Shown one piece after another: positions 9,165-18,505 of a stretch of DNA of 64,000 nt. The DNA comes from Actinoalloteichus_B caeruleus (GTDB lineage Bacteria; Actinomycetota; Actinomycetes; Mycobacteriales; Pseudonocardiaceae), in assembly GCF_000718005.1 (NCBI RefSeq), contig NZ_JODV01000005.1. One strand, written 5' to 3'. The notes below the pieces were generated by a model, which saw only the letters and a list, made by a program, of their open reading frames with translations, was not told the DNA's origin and ran no database searches. Position 1 is the first letter of the stretch, and each line of letters starts with the position of its first letter. A program made the translations under genes and the position numbers.

Positions 9165-9363
9165 TCCTGGCCGTCGGCGGCGCGGAGGACCGGGTGCGAG
9201 CCGCACCGGACGGTGCCTCGGTGCGCCGGCGCTCCCGTCCGCCGGCTGGCGGCTCCTGCCGCCCTGCCTGGAGCGAAGTCCTGCCGATCCCCTCCGGCGT
9301 GCCCGGTCGACGGGTCGCGGCCAGGTCGGTTCCGCGCGTCGTTCACCGGGGGCGGGGGGTGCG

Positions 9364-9933
9364 GTGACGGGGTCGGCGAACGCTCGTGCGGTGCTGGACA
9401 GGGTGCTGTCCCGTCCTCCACGACTCGGCCGCACCAGGTTGGTGTCCGTGGACGGTCCCTCGGGGAGCGGCAAGACGACGTTGGCCGAGGACCTGGTCCG
9501 GCTCGGCCGGGAGCGGGGGGTGCGGATCGACGTCGTGCCCACGGACCACTTCGCCACCTGGTCGGAACCGGTGGGCTGGTGGCCTCGGCTGGAGCGGGCG
9601 GTGCTCGCCCCGCTGGAGCGGGGCGAGGTCGCCCGCTACCAGCGGGTGGAGTGGCGCGGCGGTGAACCCGTTCCCGGGGCGTGGCTGGAGGTGCCGCCAC
9701 CGGACGTGCTGGTGCTGGAGGGTGTCTCCTCGGCTCGGGTCGAGGTGGCGGATCGGGCGAGCCTCCTGGTCTGGGTGGAGCATCCCGACCCCGCCGTTCG
9801 GTTGGAGCGGGCGGTCGCCCGGGACGGTGCGGGAACACGCCCTCACCTGGTGGAATGGCAGCGGGTGGAAACCGAGTGGTTCCGCCGGGATTCGACCCGT
9901 GAACGGGCTCACGTCCAGATGACGAACCCGTGA
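9364..9933 (+). CDS. Uridine kinase-like P-loop protein
   Basis: A 189-residue P-loop NTPase. The Walker A motif VDGPSGSGKTT is at about residues 29-39. The layout (an acidic DHF after strand 2, then VLVLEGVSSAR and a helical lid with repeated arginines) resembles the uridine kinase/AAA-type nucleoside kinase group, so it may phosphorylate a nucleoside or other small molecule. The substrate cannot be told from sequence. The GTG start follows a G-rich stretch (GGGGGCGGGG). It stands alone, 200 bp after recR and 130 bp before the peptide-importer operon. The interval 9165-9363 shows no gene. Confidence 0.75.
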   Translation: MTGSANARAVLDRVLSRPPRLGRTRLVSVDGPSGSGKTTLAEDLVRLGRERGVRIDVVPTDHFATWSEPVGWWPRLERAVLAPLERGEVARYQRVEWRGGEPVPGAWLEVPPPDVLVLEGVSSARVEVADRASLLVWVEHPDPAVRLERAVARDGAGTRPHLVEWQRVETEWFRRDSTRERAHVQMTNP

Positions 9934-10064
9934 CGTCGTTTTGCGATTTCGTGACCCCCCGTGCTGGTTGCGCGATCGTGATCCGTGACACGTCCGATTC
10001 TTGTCCATAACCCGTTAGGGTCTGCCATCAATCCGTCAGTAACCGTCAACGACTGAGGTGCACG

Positions 10065-11771
10065 ATGGCCGTATCCAAAAGGGCCCTGAACCCCAGGCTC
10101 CGGCGACTCACGACCGTGGGTGTCGCGGGCGCTGTGGCCTTGTCCCTGTCCGCCTGCGCCGAGTCCCAGCGGGGCGACGGTGGCGGCGACGACGGAGGTT
10201 CGGGCTCCGGGGGTGGCACCTTCACCTTCGGTGCGGCCGGCGCCCCGGCGCTGTTCGACCCTTTCTACGCCTCGGACGGTGAGACGTTCCGCGTCGCGCG
10301 CCAGATCTTCCAGGGCCTGGTCACCTTCGCGCCGGGCGATGTCGACGTCGTTCCCGAGCTGGCCACGGGTTGGGAGTCCAGTGACGACGGCCTGGAGTGG
10401 ACCTTCACCCTCCAGGAGGGGGTGTCCTTCCACGACGGAACCCCCTTCGACGCGGACGCGGTCTGCTACAACTTCGAGCGCTGGTACACCCAGGAGGGCG
10501 CCGGCCAGAGCGAGGCCCTGTCCTACTACTGGAAGCAGAACTTCGGCGGCTTCTCCGACGGCGCCACGCCCTCGCTGTACGAGTCGTGCGAGGTCGACGA
10601 CGAGCACACGGCGACAGTCACCCTGACCAGGGCCACGGGCAAGTTCCCGTCGCTGCTCGGGCTGCCCGCCTTCTCCATGCAGTCGCCCACGGCGTTGGAG
10701 GAGCACTCGGCCAACGACGTGCGGGCCGAGGGTGACAGCTTCGTGTTCTCCGAGTACGCCAGGGAGCACCCGACCGGGACCGGCCCCTTCGTCTTCTCCT
10801 CCTACGACGAGGGCAACGGCACGATCGAGCTGACCCGGAACGAGGAGTACTGGGACGAGGACGGCAAGGCGAACATCGAACGGCTGATCTTCCGGATCAT
10901 CCCGGACGAGACCGCCCGCAAGCAGGAGCTCCAGTCCGGCGGCATCGACGGGTACGACCTGCCCAACCCCGCTGACTACCAGCAGCTGCGGGACGAGGGC
11001 TTCCAGGTCGAGGTCCGGGACCCGTTCAACATCCTGTACCTGGGCATCTCGCAGAAGGACAACCCGGCGCTGCGCGACCTGCGGGTCCGGCAGGCCCTCG
11101 CCCACGCCATCAACCGGGAGGGCCTGGTCAGCTCGACCCTTCCCGACGGCGCCGAGGTGGCGACCCAGCTCTACCCGGACAGCGTCGAGGGCTGGTCCGC
11201 CGACGTGCGGACCTACGACTACGACCCGGAGCTCGCCGAGGAGCTGCTGGCCGAGGCCGGTCACGAGGACCTGACGGTCGACTTCTGGTGGCCCACCGAG
11301 GTCACCCGCCCCTACCTGCCGGACCCCCAGGGCATCTTCAACGCCATCTCCCAGGACCTGGAGGCCGTCGGCATCACGGTGAACGCCGTCAGCCGTCCGT
11401 GGGCCGGCGGGTACATCGAGGAGTCCAACCAGGGCAACGCCCCGCTGTTCCTGCTCGGCTGGACCGGTGACTACAACACCGCCGACAACTTCCTCGGCTC
11501 CTTCTTCAGCTCGACCGAGGGGCAGTTCTACACCGGGGAGTCCGACTGGGGGCAGCAGCTGGCGGACGACCTCGCGGCGGCCGACTCCGAGCCGGACGAG
11601 GAGATCCGCACCGGGCTGTACGAGGAGATCAACGAGAACCTGATGAGCGAGTGGCTGCCCGCGATCCCGATCTCCCACTCCCCGCCGGCGATCGTGGTGG
11701 CCGAGCACGTCGAGGGCCTGGTGACGAGTCCGCTGACCGCGGAGGAGTTCAACACGATCACCGTGGAGTGA
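10065..11771 (+). CDS. Peptide ABC transporter substrate-binding lipoprotein
   Basis: A 568-residue solute-binding protein of family 5 (DppA/OppA type). The twin-arginine-free lipoprotein signal ends in the lipobox LSAC (Cys near residue 29), followed by a Gly/Asp linker. Family marks are visible: FRVARQIFQGLVTF near the N-terminus, LATGWESSDDGLEWTFTL and the signature region HDGTPFDADAV, then VRQALAHAINREGLV in the C-terminal half. It would capture oligopeptides at the outer membrane face and hand them to the two permeases that follow. The ATG at 10065 has GACTGAGGTG upstream. It is the first gene of a five-gene operon (10065-15922), with 44 bp to the first permease. Confidence 0.93.
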   Translation: MAVSKRALNPRLRRLTTVGVAGAVALSLSACAESQRGDGGGDDGGSGSGGGTFTFGAAGAPALFDPFYASDGETFRVARQIFQGLVTFAPGDVDVVPELATGWESSDDGLEWTFTLQEGVSFHDGTPFDADAVCYNFERWYTQEGAGQSEALSYYWKQNFGGFSDGATPSLYESCEVDDEHTATVTLTRATGKFPSLLGLPAFSMQSPTALEEHSANDVRAEGDSFVFSEYAREHPTGTGPFVFSSYDEGNGTIELTRNEEYWDEDGKANIERLIFRIIPDETARKQELQSGGIDGYDLPNPADYQQLRDEGFQVEVRDPFNILYLGISQKDNPALRDLRVRQALAHAINREGLVSSTLPDGAEVATQLYPDSVEGWSADVRTYDYDPELAEELLAEAGHEDLTVDFWWPTEVTRPYLPDPQGIFNAISQDLEAVGITVNAVSRPWAGGYIEESNQGNAPLFLLGWTGDYNTADNFLGSFFSSTEGQFYTGESDWGQQLADDLAAADSEPDEEIRTGLYEEINENLMSEWLPAIPISHSPPAIVVAEHVEGLVTSPLTAEEFNTITVE

Positions 11772-11815
11772 GCCACCGACACCGGATCTGATCGCTCCCA
11801 CCACAAGGAACCCTC

Positions 11816-12826
11816 GTGCTGCGCTACACCGTACGGCGGCTCGGACAGCTGATGCTGGTCGTTCTCGCCCTGTCGGTGCTGCTGTTCGCCTGGCTCAGGG
11901 CGCTCCCGGGAGGGCCGGTCTCGGCCCTCCTGGGAGACCGGGCCACGCCGGAGTCCGAGGCGGCGCTGCGCGCCGACCTCGGGCTCGACCAGCCCATCGT
12001 CCTCCAGTACTGGAGGTTCGTGGCCCGGGCGCTGAGCGGCGACTTCGGCACCTCGACCGGCGTCCAGCGGGGGACACCCGCGCTGGACGTCTTCCTGCAA
12101 CGTTTCCCGGCCACGCTGGAACTCGCGGTGTTGGCCATCCTGATCGCCATCGCGGTGGGGATCCCGCTCGGCTACCTGGCCGCCCGGCGACGCGGCCGGA
12201 TCCTGGACAACCTGAGCATCACCTGGTCCCTGGTCGGGATCGCGGTGCCGGTCTTCTTCCTCGCCTTCCTGCTGAAGTGGATCTTCGCCGTCCAGCTCGG
12301 TTGGCTCCCGGCGTCCGGGCGCCAGACCGGGGGTATCGACGCCACCAGGGTCACCGGCTTCTACGTCCTCGACGGCATCCTGACGCAGGAGTGGGACGCG
12401 GCCCTCGACGCGTTCGTCCACCTCCTGTTGCCGGCGATCGCCCTCTCCACCATCCCGTTCGCGGTGATCTTCCGGATCACCAGGGCCGCCGTGCTGGACG
12501 TCCTCGACGAGGACTACGTGCGCACCGCCAGGTCGAAGGGGCTCGCCGGGGCGGTGATCCGACGCCGGCACGTGCTGCGCAACGCCATGCTGCCGGTGGT
12601 CACGACGATCGGCCTCCAGACCGGGGCGTTGCTCTCCGGTGCGGTGCTCACCGAACGGGTCTTCAACATCCCCGGGCTCGGCCAAGCGCTGGCACTGGGC
12701 TTCGAACGCAAGGACTTCCCGGTGCTCCAAGTGGTGATCCTGGCGTCCGCGATGACGTACGTGCTGGTGAACCTGCTCGTGGACCTGTCCTACGCCGCTA
12801 TCGACCCACGGATCAGGACACGCTGA
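11816..12826 (+). CDS. Peptide ABC transporter permease (DppB/OppB type)
   Basis: A 336-residue inner-membrane permease of the BPD_transp_1 family. The start MLRYTVRRLGQLMLVVL is characteristic of OppB/DppB proteins, with six predicted membrane helices and the large extracytoplasmic loop between helices 1 and 2. The EAA loop contacting the ATPases is seen as DYVRTARSKGLAGAVIRRRHVLRNA (reported here in two parts: the DYVRTARSKGL segment and the RHVLRNAMLP segment). A C-terminal NIPGLGQ motif is typical. The GTG start has AAGGAACC upstream. Its stop TGA overlaps the next ATG by one base. Confidence 0.94.
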   Translation: MLRYTVRRLGQLMLVVLALSVLLFAWLRALPGGPVSALLGDRATPESEAALRADLGLDQPIVLQYWRFVARALSGDFGTSTGVQRGTPALDVFLQRFPATLELAVLAILIAIAVGIPLGYLAARRRGRILDNLSITWSLVGIAVPVFFLAFLLKWIFAVQLGWLPASGRQTGGIDATRVTGFYVLDGILTQEWDAALDAFVHLLLPAIALSTIPFAVIFRITRAAVLDVLDEDYVRTARSKGLAGAVIRRRHVLRNAMLPVVTTIGLQTGALLSGAVLTERVFNIPGLGQALALGFERKDFPVLQVVILASAMTYVLVNLLVDLSYAAIDPRIRTR

Positions 12827-13761
12827 TGGCCATCGGTACCAGTCGCAAGGAGCGGATCGACTCGCTCGCGGAGTCCAGCGCCACCGAGACCGGGGTGAGC
12901 CTCGCGGCCTCCGCCTGGCGTCGGCTGCGCCGCAACCCCGTCTTCCTGGTGGGCGCGTCCATCATCGGGCTGTTCGTGCTGCTCGCCCTGATCGCCCCGC
13001 TGATCGCCCCGCACGACCCGGGTGTGCGGATGCTCGCCGACCAGGTGTCGCGCGCCACGAACAGCATCCCGCCGGCGCAGGAGGGGCATCCCTTCGGCGG
13101 TGACCAGCACGGCAGGGACCTCTTCTCCCGAGTCCTGCTGGGTTCCCAGCAGACCCTGCTGGTGGCGGTGCTGGCGACCGTGATCGGTCTGGGCGGGGGC
13201 CTGACCCTGGGTACCCTGGCCGGGGCCTTCGGCGGGTGGGTGGACTCCCTCGTCATGCGGATCGTGGACGTGATGCTCTCGGTCCCGTCGCTGTTGCTGG
13301 CGGTGTCCATCGGGGCGTTGTTCTCCGCGCAGACCCAGTTCACCGTGATCCTGGCGGTCGCGATCGTGCAGATCCCGGTCTTCGCCCGGCTGTTGCGGGG
13401 CACGATGCTCGCGCAGCGGGAGAGCGACCACGTGCTCGCGGCCCGGTCGCTGGGCGTCAGGCAGCGGTCGATCGTGTTCCGCCACATGTTGCCCAACGCC
13501 CTGGGCCCGGTGATCGTGCAGTCGACGTTGGTGCTGGCGGTGGCCATCATCGACGCGGCGGCGCTGTCCTTCCTGGGGCTCGGGGCGGCCGACGACTCGG
13601 TCCCCGAGTGGGGGCAGATGCTCGGCAACGCCCAGAACGTGATCGATTCCCATCCGCACCTGGCTTTCTGGCCAGCGGCCTGCATCATCGTGGTGGCCCT
13701 CGGCTTCACGCTGGTCGGCGAGTCGCTGCGGGACGCTCTCGACCCGAAGAGGCGGCGGTAG
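12826..13761 (+). CDS. Peptide ABC transporter permease (DppC/OppC type)
   Basis: A 311-residue partner permease. The N-terminal cytoplasmic segment ends in WRRLRRNPVFLVGA and leads into the first helix, followed by the periplasmic HPFGGDQHGRDLFSRVL motif that is diagnostic for the DppC/OppC family. Five further helices and an EAA loop (HVLAARSLGVRQRSIVFRHM) follow, then SFLGLG near the C-terminus. The ATG at 12826 overlaps the preceding TGA, so translation is probably coupled. It should form the transmembrane heterodimer with the preceding gene product. Confidence 0.94.
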   Translation: MAIGTSRKERIDSLAESSATETGVSLAASAWRRLRRNPVFLVGASIIGLFVLLALIAPLIAPHDPGVRMLADQVSRATNSIPPAQEGHPFGGDQHGRDLFSRVLLGSQQTLLVAVLATVIGLGGGLTLGTLAGAFGGWVDSLVMRIVDVMLSVPSLLLAVSIGALFSAQTQFTVILAVAIVQIPVFARLLRGTMLAQRESDHVLAARSLGVRQRSIVFRHMLPNALGPVIVQSTLVLAVAIIDAAALSFLGLGAADDSVPEWGQMLGNAQNVIDSHPHLAFWPAACIIVVALGFTLVGESLRDALDPKRRR

Positions 13762-13763
13762 AC

Positions 13764-14762
13764 ATGGCGCTGCTCGAAGTGCGCGATCTCTCGGTCGTGT
13801 TCCAGCGCAAGGGTGAGGAGCCCTTCGCCGCGGTGGACGGCATCAGCTTCGACGTGAGCCCTGGGCAGATGGTGGGGTTGGTCGGCGAGTCCGGCTGTGG
13901 GAAGTCCGTGACCTCGTTGGCGATCATGGGCTTGCTCCCCCAGCGCGGGGTGCGCGTCGGCGGCACGGTCGAGTTCGAGGGGAAGGACCTGCTCCGGCTC
14001 TCCGACCGCGAGCTCGCCGACCGCCGCGGTCGCGATCTGGGCATGGTCTTCCAGGACCCGCTGTCCTCGGTGAACCCCGTCATCCCGATCGGGGTCCAGG
14101 TCAGCGAGGTGCTGGAGCGGCACGAGGGCCTGCGGCGCCGGGAGGCGGCGCTCCGCTCGGCCGAGTTGCTGGAACGCGTCGGCATCCCCGACCCCGGCCG
14201 CAGGTTGAAGGAGTACCCGCACCAGCTGTCCGGTGGGATGCGCCAACGGGCGCTGATCGCGATGGCGCTGGCCTGCAAACCCCGGTTGCTGATCGCCGAC
14301 GAACCCACGACCGCTCTCGACGTGACCATCCAGGCGCAGATCCTCAGCCTGCTCTCCGAGCTGGTCCGGGACACGGGAACGGCCCTCATCATGATCACCC
14401 ACGACCTCGGTGTCGTGGCCGGCATGTGCGACGAGGTCAACGTGCTCTACGGCGGGCGGATCGTCGAACGGGCCGGGCGACACGAGCTGTTCGCCGAGCC
14501 CCGCCACCCCTACACGGCGGGTCTGCTGGCCTCGATCCCCCGGCTCGACGCGCCCAGGGGGGAGCGGCTGACCCCGATCCGGGGTTCGGTCGCGGACAAC
14601 ATCCCGTGGGCGGGTGGGTGCGCGTTCGCCCCCCGGTGCCCGAACGCGGTCGACGCCTGCGTCGAGCGCGGTCCGGAGATGACCCGGGAGGGCGAACGGC
14701 TGTTGCGATGCCACAACCCGGTCGGGCGACCGGCACCCAGTGAGGAGGTGCCGGCCCGGTGA
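13764..14762 (+). CDS. Peptide ABC transporter ATPase (DppD/OppD type)
   Basis: A 332-residue ATP-binding subunit. Walker A GESGCGKS (~residue 44), Q-loop [11 protein letters not shown], signature [15 protein letters not shown], Walker [13 protein letters not shown] and the switch histidine in ITHDLGVVA are all intact. The C-terminal oligopeptide-transporter extension has the cysteine pattern [16 protein letters not shown] plus a later RCHN, which in this family often binds a [4Fe-4S] cluster. It starts 2 nt after the upstream stop and overlaps the next gene by 4 nt (GTGA). It pairs with the following ATPase to energise the importer. Confidence 0.95.
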   Translation: MALLEVRDLSVVFQRKGEEPFAAVDGISFDVSPGQMVGLVGESGCGKSVTSLAIMGLLPQRGVRVGGTVEFEGKDLLRLSDRELADRRGRDLGMVFQDPLSSVNPVIPIGVQVSEVLERHEGLRRREAALRSAELLERVGIPDPGRRLKEYPHQLSGGMRQRALIAMALACKPRLLIADEPTTALDVTIQAQILSLLSELVRDTGTALIMITHDLGVVAGMCDEVNVLYGGRIVERAGRHELFAEPRHPYTAGLLASIPRLDAPRGERLTPIRGSVADNIPWAGGCAFAPRCPNAVDACVERGPEMTREGERLLRCHNPVGRPAPSEEVPAR

Positions 14763-15922
14763 GCGCGGCACACGACGAGTCGGCGAACGCCAGCACAGTG
14801 GCCTCGGAGGAGGACCGGGTGCTGGTGGAGGTCGAGGACCTCAAGGTCCATTTCCCGATCAAGCGCGGCGTCTTCCTCGACCGCACCGTCGGCCACGTCT
14901 ACGCGGTGGACGGCGTCGACCTCCGCATCCGGCGGGGCGAGACCTACGGGCTCGTCGGCGAGTCGGGGTGTGGGAAGTCGACCCTGGGCAGGGCGTTGCT
15001 GCGCCTGGTCGACCAGACCGGGGGGCGTGTCGTCTTCGACGGAGTGGACCTCTCCACCCTCAAGGGGGAGCCGCTGCGGCGGATGCGCCGTCGGATGCAG
15101 ATGGTGTTCCAGGACCCGATGTCCTCGCTGGACCCGCGCCAGTCGGTGGCGTCGATCCTCGTGGAGGGGCTGCGGGCCCACGGCCTGGACACCGACCGGG
15201 TCGCCACCGACCGGCGGCTGCGGGAGCTCCTGACAGCGGTCGGCCTCCCCGAGACGGCGTTGCGCAAGTACCCGCACGAGTTCTCCGGTGGTCAACGGCA
15301 GCGGATCGGGATCGCCAGGGCGCTGACGGTCAACCCCGACCTGGTCGTGGCGGACGAGCCGGTGTCGGCACTGGACGTGTCCGTCCAGGCGCAGGTCATC
15401 AACCTCCTCGGGGACCTCCAGGAGGAGTTCGGCCTGACCTACCTGGTCATCGCGCACGACCTCGCCGTGGTGCGGCACATCTCGGACCGGATCGGTGTGA
15501 TGTACCTGGGTGGGCTGGTGGAGGAGGCATCCTCCGACGCCCTGTACCAGGAACCGCTCCACCCCTACACCCGAGCACTGCTGTCGGCGGTCCCGGTGCC
15601 GGACCCGGAGCTGGAGGACCGCCGCGAGCACATCCTCCTGTCCGGTGATCTCCCGTCGCCCGCCGCGCCGCCGCCCGGCTGCCGGTTCCACACCCGATGC
15701 CCCTGGCGGCAGGCCGACCGGTGCGACACCGAGCGCCCCGCGCTGCGCGAGGTCGCACCAGGGCACCGGGTGGCCTGCCATTTCGCCGAGGACATCCGGG
15801 ACGGGCGAATCGCCCGGCACGCGGTGGCCGCGGAGGCGGTGGACGCCACGACCGGCCTGCCGGGGGTGACGTCGTCCTCCGCGGCGGGACCGGCCTCCGT
15901 CACGGAGGTGTTGGGACCCTGA
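14759..15922 (+). CDS. Peptide ABC transporter ATPase (DppF/OppF type)
   Basis: The second ATPase of the importer, 387 residues. Visible motifs are Walker A GESGCGKS (~residue 67), [13 protein letters not shown], signature [15 protein letters not shown], Walker [13 protein letters not shown] and IAHDLAVV. The OppF-specific N-terminal segment ([15 protein letters not shown]) and the C-terminal [16 protein letters not shown] cysteine region are present, followed by a ~40-residue nonconserved tail. The GTG start overlaps the end of the previous gene, indicating coupling. Its 3' end overlaps the convergent hydrolase gene by 23 bp, and a hairpin follows the stop. Confidence 0.95.
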   Translation: MSAAHDESANASTVASEEDRVLVEVEDLKVHFPIKRGVFLDRTVGHVYAVDGVDLRIRRGETYGLVGESGCGKSTLGRALLRLVDQTGGRVVFDGVDLSTLKGEPLRRMRRRMQMVFQDPMSSLDPRQSVASILVEGLRAHGLDTDRVATDRRLRELLTAVGLPETALRKYPHEFSGGQRQRIGIARALTVNPDLVVADEPVSALDVSVQAQVINLLGDLQEEFGLTYLVIAHDLAVVRHISDRIGVMYLGGLVEEASSDALYQEPLHPYTRALLSAVPVPDPELEDRREHILLSGDLPSPAAPPPGCRFHTRCPWRQADRCDTERPALREVAPGHRVACHFAEDIRDGRIARHAVAAEAVDATTGLPGVTSSSAAGPASVTEVLGP

Positions 15923-16727
15923 TCGGGGACCGAGGGCCGGGCGCGCGGCCCTCGGGTCCGCCCCGGCCGACACCCGTCGCCGGGGCTCCGGCGGACGTGG
16001 CGACGTGCCGGTGGATCCACGACGCGATCCGCCCGGCGTTCCGGCTCACGACGTTCAGGTGCGTTCCCGGTAGTCGCGAGCTGGTCGCGTTCGGGAGGCG
16101 GGCCGCGAGCGCGACGGCGACGGCGCGCATCCAGGTCGGGCTCGAGGTGGAGAAGGGCAGGTGCACCGGCATCGTCAGCCGGTCGAGCTCCGGTTCCAGC
16201 GGGTCCCGGCGCCATGAGGTCCAGCCGACCCGCGCCTCCGTCACCAGACGTCCGAGCTCGGGGGGCGGGGCCGCCGGCGCGGATGCGGGCCGGGGGCCGG
16301 GTGGGGAGAACGCGGCCGCGAAGGCCGGGCCCACCCGGGCCGGGGGGAGAGCGGCGATCCGGTCCATCTCGGCGGTGAACTCCGCCTGACCCGGCCACCG
16401 GGGACGGTTGCCCAGCCACGCGATGTCCACCAACGTCAGACTGGTCACCCGATGTGGGCGGGCGAGGGCGAAGAGGATCGCCGCGAGGCAGCCGCAGGAG
16501 TGGCCCACGACCGACACGGGCCCGTCGAAGTGGTCCAGGTGGTCCTCCACGAGACGGGCCTCGTCCGCCACCCCGTACGCCGCGAGGGTGTCGGCCGAGC
16601 GCCACGCCGGGCCCCACGGGATGGCCGTGGGTTCCAGGTGGCGCTCGGCCAACTCGGCGGCCAGGGTGGCGTAGGTCCGATCAGGGCGGGTCAAGGCGCC
16701 GGAGACCAGCACCACGCGCGCGGTCAT
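15900..16727 (-). CDS. Alpha/beta hydrolase
   Basis: A 275-residue alpha/beta-hydrolase fold protein. The nucleophile elbow [10 protein letters not shown] puts the catalytic serine near residue 77; the early strand VVLVSGAL and a late GTHLNVV supply the oxyanion region and the likely catalytic histidine. The acid residue is not obvious. Substrate unknown, perhaps a small ester. The ATG at 16727 is preferred because the fold begins there; a longer upstream reading is arginine/proline-rich and unlike real protein. The C-terminal ~30 residues are Gly/Pro/Arg-rich and coincide with the terminator of the convergent ABC operon. No neighbour suggests a pathway. Confidence 0.75.
   Translation of the reverse strand: MTARVVLVSGALTRPDRTYATLAAELAERHLEPTAIPWGPAWRSADTLAAYGVADEARLVEDHLDHFDGPVSVVGHSCGCLAAILFALARPHRVTSLTLVDIAWLGNRPRWPGQAEFTAEMDRIAALPPARVGPAFAAAFSPPGPRPASAPAAPPPELGRLVTEARVGWTSWRRDPLEPELDRLTMPVHLPFSTSSPTWMRAVAVALAARLPNATSSRLPGTHLNVVSRNAGRIASWIHRHVATSAGAPATGVGRGGPEGRAPGPRSPIRVPTPP
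15927..15959 (+). terminator. Hairpin after the ABC operon, inside a convergent gene
   Basis: Stem GGACCGAGGGCC (15927-15938) pairs with 15947-15959 with one bulged G; loop of 8 nt. It starts 4 nt after the operon stop and lies within the last codons of the oppositely oriented hydrolase gene. Confidence 0.6.
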
Positions 16728-16882
16728 CGGTCCCGGTCCCGACGCCGTCGGGACGGTGGTGACCAGGGTCGTCGGTGGGTGGCAGGTCCACAGTGCACAC
16801 GGCCGTGATACCCGTGGTCGAGCACCGAGTCGAGGACTATCACCTGACCGAGTGAGAGGATGTCCTCGCCGGGCAGGTCGCC

Positions 16883-17413
16883 TCAGGACCGCGCGGCGGC
16901 CGCCCGGTACCAGGCGTCGAGCGCGGCGTGGTCGGTGCTGGCGGTTCCCCCGTCGAGGTGCGCGCGGAGGCCGTCGAGGATGCCGTGCCAGCCGACGGCG
17001 AAGTCGGCGGCCGGCCCCTGGTCCACCGCCCGGTGGCGGAGTACGAGCTCCGTTCCCCCGTCGGCGGCGGTCGCGAGTTCCCATCGCACCGTCGAGGGCG
17101 GTTCGTCGGACCAGCACCAGCTGTGCTCGAGCAGCGTTGGAGCCTCGACCACTGCGACGGTGCCCTCCGCGCTGCCCTCGTCACCGAAGTCGAAGAGCAC
17201 GGACCCGCCCGGCCGGACCTCGATCCGCACGCCGGGAAGCCACTCCCGCTGGTGCTCGGGTTGGCTCAGGGCGGACCACACCCGGTCGATCGGGTGGGCG
17301 AGGTGCCGCCGGAACAGGATCTGCCAGGCCCCGTCATCCCCCAGGCCGAGCGTTCCCGCTTCCGGGGGAGGCGCGAGGTCCCGGGGGTCCGTCGTCCGTC
17401 GTTGGTGCTCCAC
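16883..17413 (-). CDS. SRPBCC (AHSA1-like) domain protein
   Basis: A 176-residue protein of the SRPBCC superfamily, whose members form a hydrophobic cavity for lipids or other ligands. The typical start of the fold, FRRHLAHPIDRVWSALSQPEHQREWL, is here at residues ~34-59 (the RVWSALSQPE segment is diagnostic), followed by GGSVLFDFGDE and the closing C-terminal helix. It lies 10 bp downstream of an ArsR-type repressor on the same strand, an arrangement very common for AHSA1 proteins in actinobacteria. Both are probably expressed from one promoter under that repressor. Ligand unknown. Confidence 0.85.
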   Translation of the reverse strand: MEHQRRTTDPRDLAPPPEAGTLGLGDDGAWQILFRRHLAHPIDRVWSALSQPEHQREWLPGVRIEVRPGGSVLFDFGDEGSAEGTVAVVEAPTLLEHSWCWSDEPPSTVRWELATAADGGTELVLRHRAVDQGPAADFAVGWHGILDGLRAHLDGGTASTDHAALDAWYRAAAARS

Positions 17414-17423
17414 GTCCTACTCC

Positions 17424-17768
17424 TCAGTCCGCTGTCGGCGTGCTGCCGTGGGTCGACTCGGCCGCGAGCCGGTCGAGATGGTGTTCCAACTGGTCCAGTC
17501 GGCGCGACCACCGGTCGCGCACCCGGTCGACCCAGTCCCCGGCCTCGGCCAACGAGGCCGGGACGAGGTGGTACACGCGTTGTTGGGCCTCGGACCGCCA
17601 GCCCACCAGGCCCGCCTCCCGCAGTACCCGCAGGTGGCGGGAGACGGTGGGCCGTGCCGTGCTGAACTCGCCCGCGAGTTCCCCCGCGGTGCGGTCACCG
17701 TCGGCCAGCAGCTCCAGCAGCCGACGGCGGGTGGGATCGGCGAGAGCCTCGAACACCGCGTGCGTCAT
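17424..17768 (-). CDS. ArsR-family transcriptional regulator
   Basis: A 114-residue winged-helix repressor. The motif FEALADPTRRRLLELLADG opens the HTH domain (residues ~6-24), followed by RPTVSRHLRVLREAGLVGW, the recognition helix and start of the wing. There are no cysteine pairs of the metal-sensing ArsR/SmtB type, so the inducer is probably not a metal; this is the subgroup usually linked to SRPBCC proteins. Overlapping palindromes lie 18-41 nt before the ATG and fit an autoregulatory operator. The SRPBCC gene follows in the same operon. Confidence 0.9.
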   Translation of the reverse strand: MTHAVFEALADPTRRRLLELLADGDRTAGELAGEFSTARPTVSRHLRVLREAGLVGWRSEAQQRVYHLVPASLAEAGDWVDRVRDRWSRRLDQLEHHLDRLAAESTHGSTPTAD

Positions 17769-17785
17769 GACCGATTAGTAGCACG

Positions 17786-17809
17786 ACAGCTACGTAGCTG
17801 TCCAGCTAC
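17786..17809. promoter_or_regulatory. Overlapping palindromic operators of the ArsR gene
   Basis: A perfect 16-bp palindrome ACAGCTACGTAGCTGT (17786-17801) shares its right half with a second inverted repeat GTAGCTG-TC-CAGCTAC (17794-17809). Three copies of the half-site alternate, which would let two dimers bind side by side. They lie immediately upstream of the repressor start, where a promoter is expected. Confidence 0.7.
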
Positions 17810-17878
17810 ACAAGCGTCGCGGGCTGAGTCTGGGCGCGCGAGGTGGGTCGCGGAGGCGGCGCGGTGGCCGGCCCCGGG

Positions 17879-18133
17879 TCAGTCGCCCTCGGTCGGCCCC
17901 GGGCGAGGGGTGGGCAGCGACCCGGTCGCGTTCCGCTCACCGCTCGCCGCCTTGTCGAGGGCCAACGCCAGCTGGGCCGCGTCGGATGCGCTCAACACCG
18001 CCGTCTCCCCGGGAGGGGTGACGACGGCCACCCGGTCTCCCATGACGAGGACGCTGATCCGACGCGTGCGTCCGGAGAAGTCCACGCAGTTGACCCACCA
18101 GCGCAGCTCGTCGTCCGATCCGGTGTCCATCAT
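17879..18133 (-). CDS. Small conserved actinobacterial protein
   Basis: An 84-residue acidic protein of unknown function. It reads MMDTGSDDELRWWVNCVD at the start, then a beta-rich core (RRISVLVMGDRVAVVTPPG) and a helix (LSASDAAQLALALDKAA). The order of a VAV strand, a proline turn and a terminal amphipathic helix faintly recalls DUF397 proteins, but the similarity is weak and I do not assign it. The ATG at 18133 follows GAGGAGACG closely, which decides the start over a longer reading. It is probably monocistronic. Confidence 0.65.
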   Translation of the reverse strand: MMDTGSDDELRWWVNCVDFSGRTRRISVLVMGDRVAVVTPPGETAVLSASDAAQLALALDKAASGERNATGSLPTPRPGPTEGD

Positions 18134-18505
18134 CGTCTCCTCGTTGGAGCGGCGGGCCGGGTGCGCCAACCGTACGTCCGGGGAGGGTGGGCGGCGACCG
18201 AAGGCTCGTTCGGCTGGGTGGCGATGGTACGCCAGGAGCGGTAGCGGTCCGATCACCACGAGTCGCCGGAGCGCACCACCCCGGCTCGGAAGAACGGCGG
18301 GAACCGGTCACGCACCGCGTTCCCTCCTTCACCCGCTGGGCGACGCGGGTTTTCTTGCCAACAAATTCATCCATTCGGGGGGTGTGTGAGGGGTGTGAAC
18401 GGCATACTCACTCGTGCCCTGGGGTCCACTTTCGCATCGTCGTACCGACCGGGGAGTCCTCGCGACTCCCCGGTGCGGTGCGCGCGGTTCACACAGGAGA
18501 CACCC

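Noticed and set aside
9934..10064. Possible Crp (TGTGA-N6-TCACA) sites upstream of the peptide importer, acs and crp
   Set aside because: Partial TGTGA/TCACA halves occur, but no full site was found with acceptable spacing, so none was called.
9909..11804. Minus-strand frame antisense to the substrate-binding lipoprotein gene
   Set aside because: The plus-strand gene has a lipobox, family motifs and a ribosome-binding site. The antisense translation is Val/Gly-rich and lacks a start signal.
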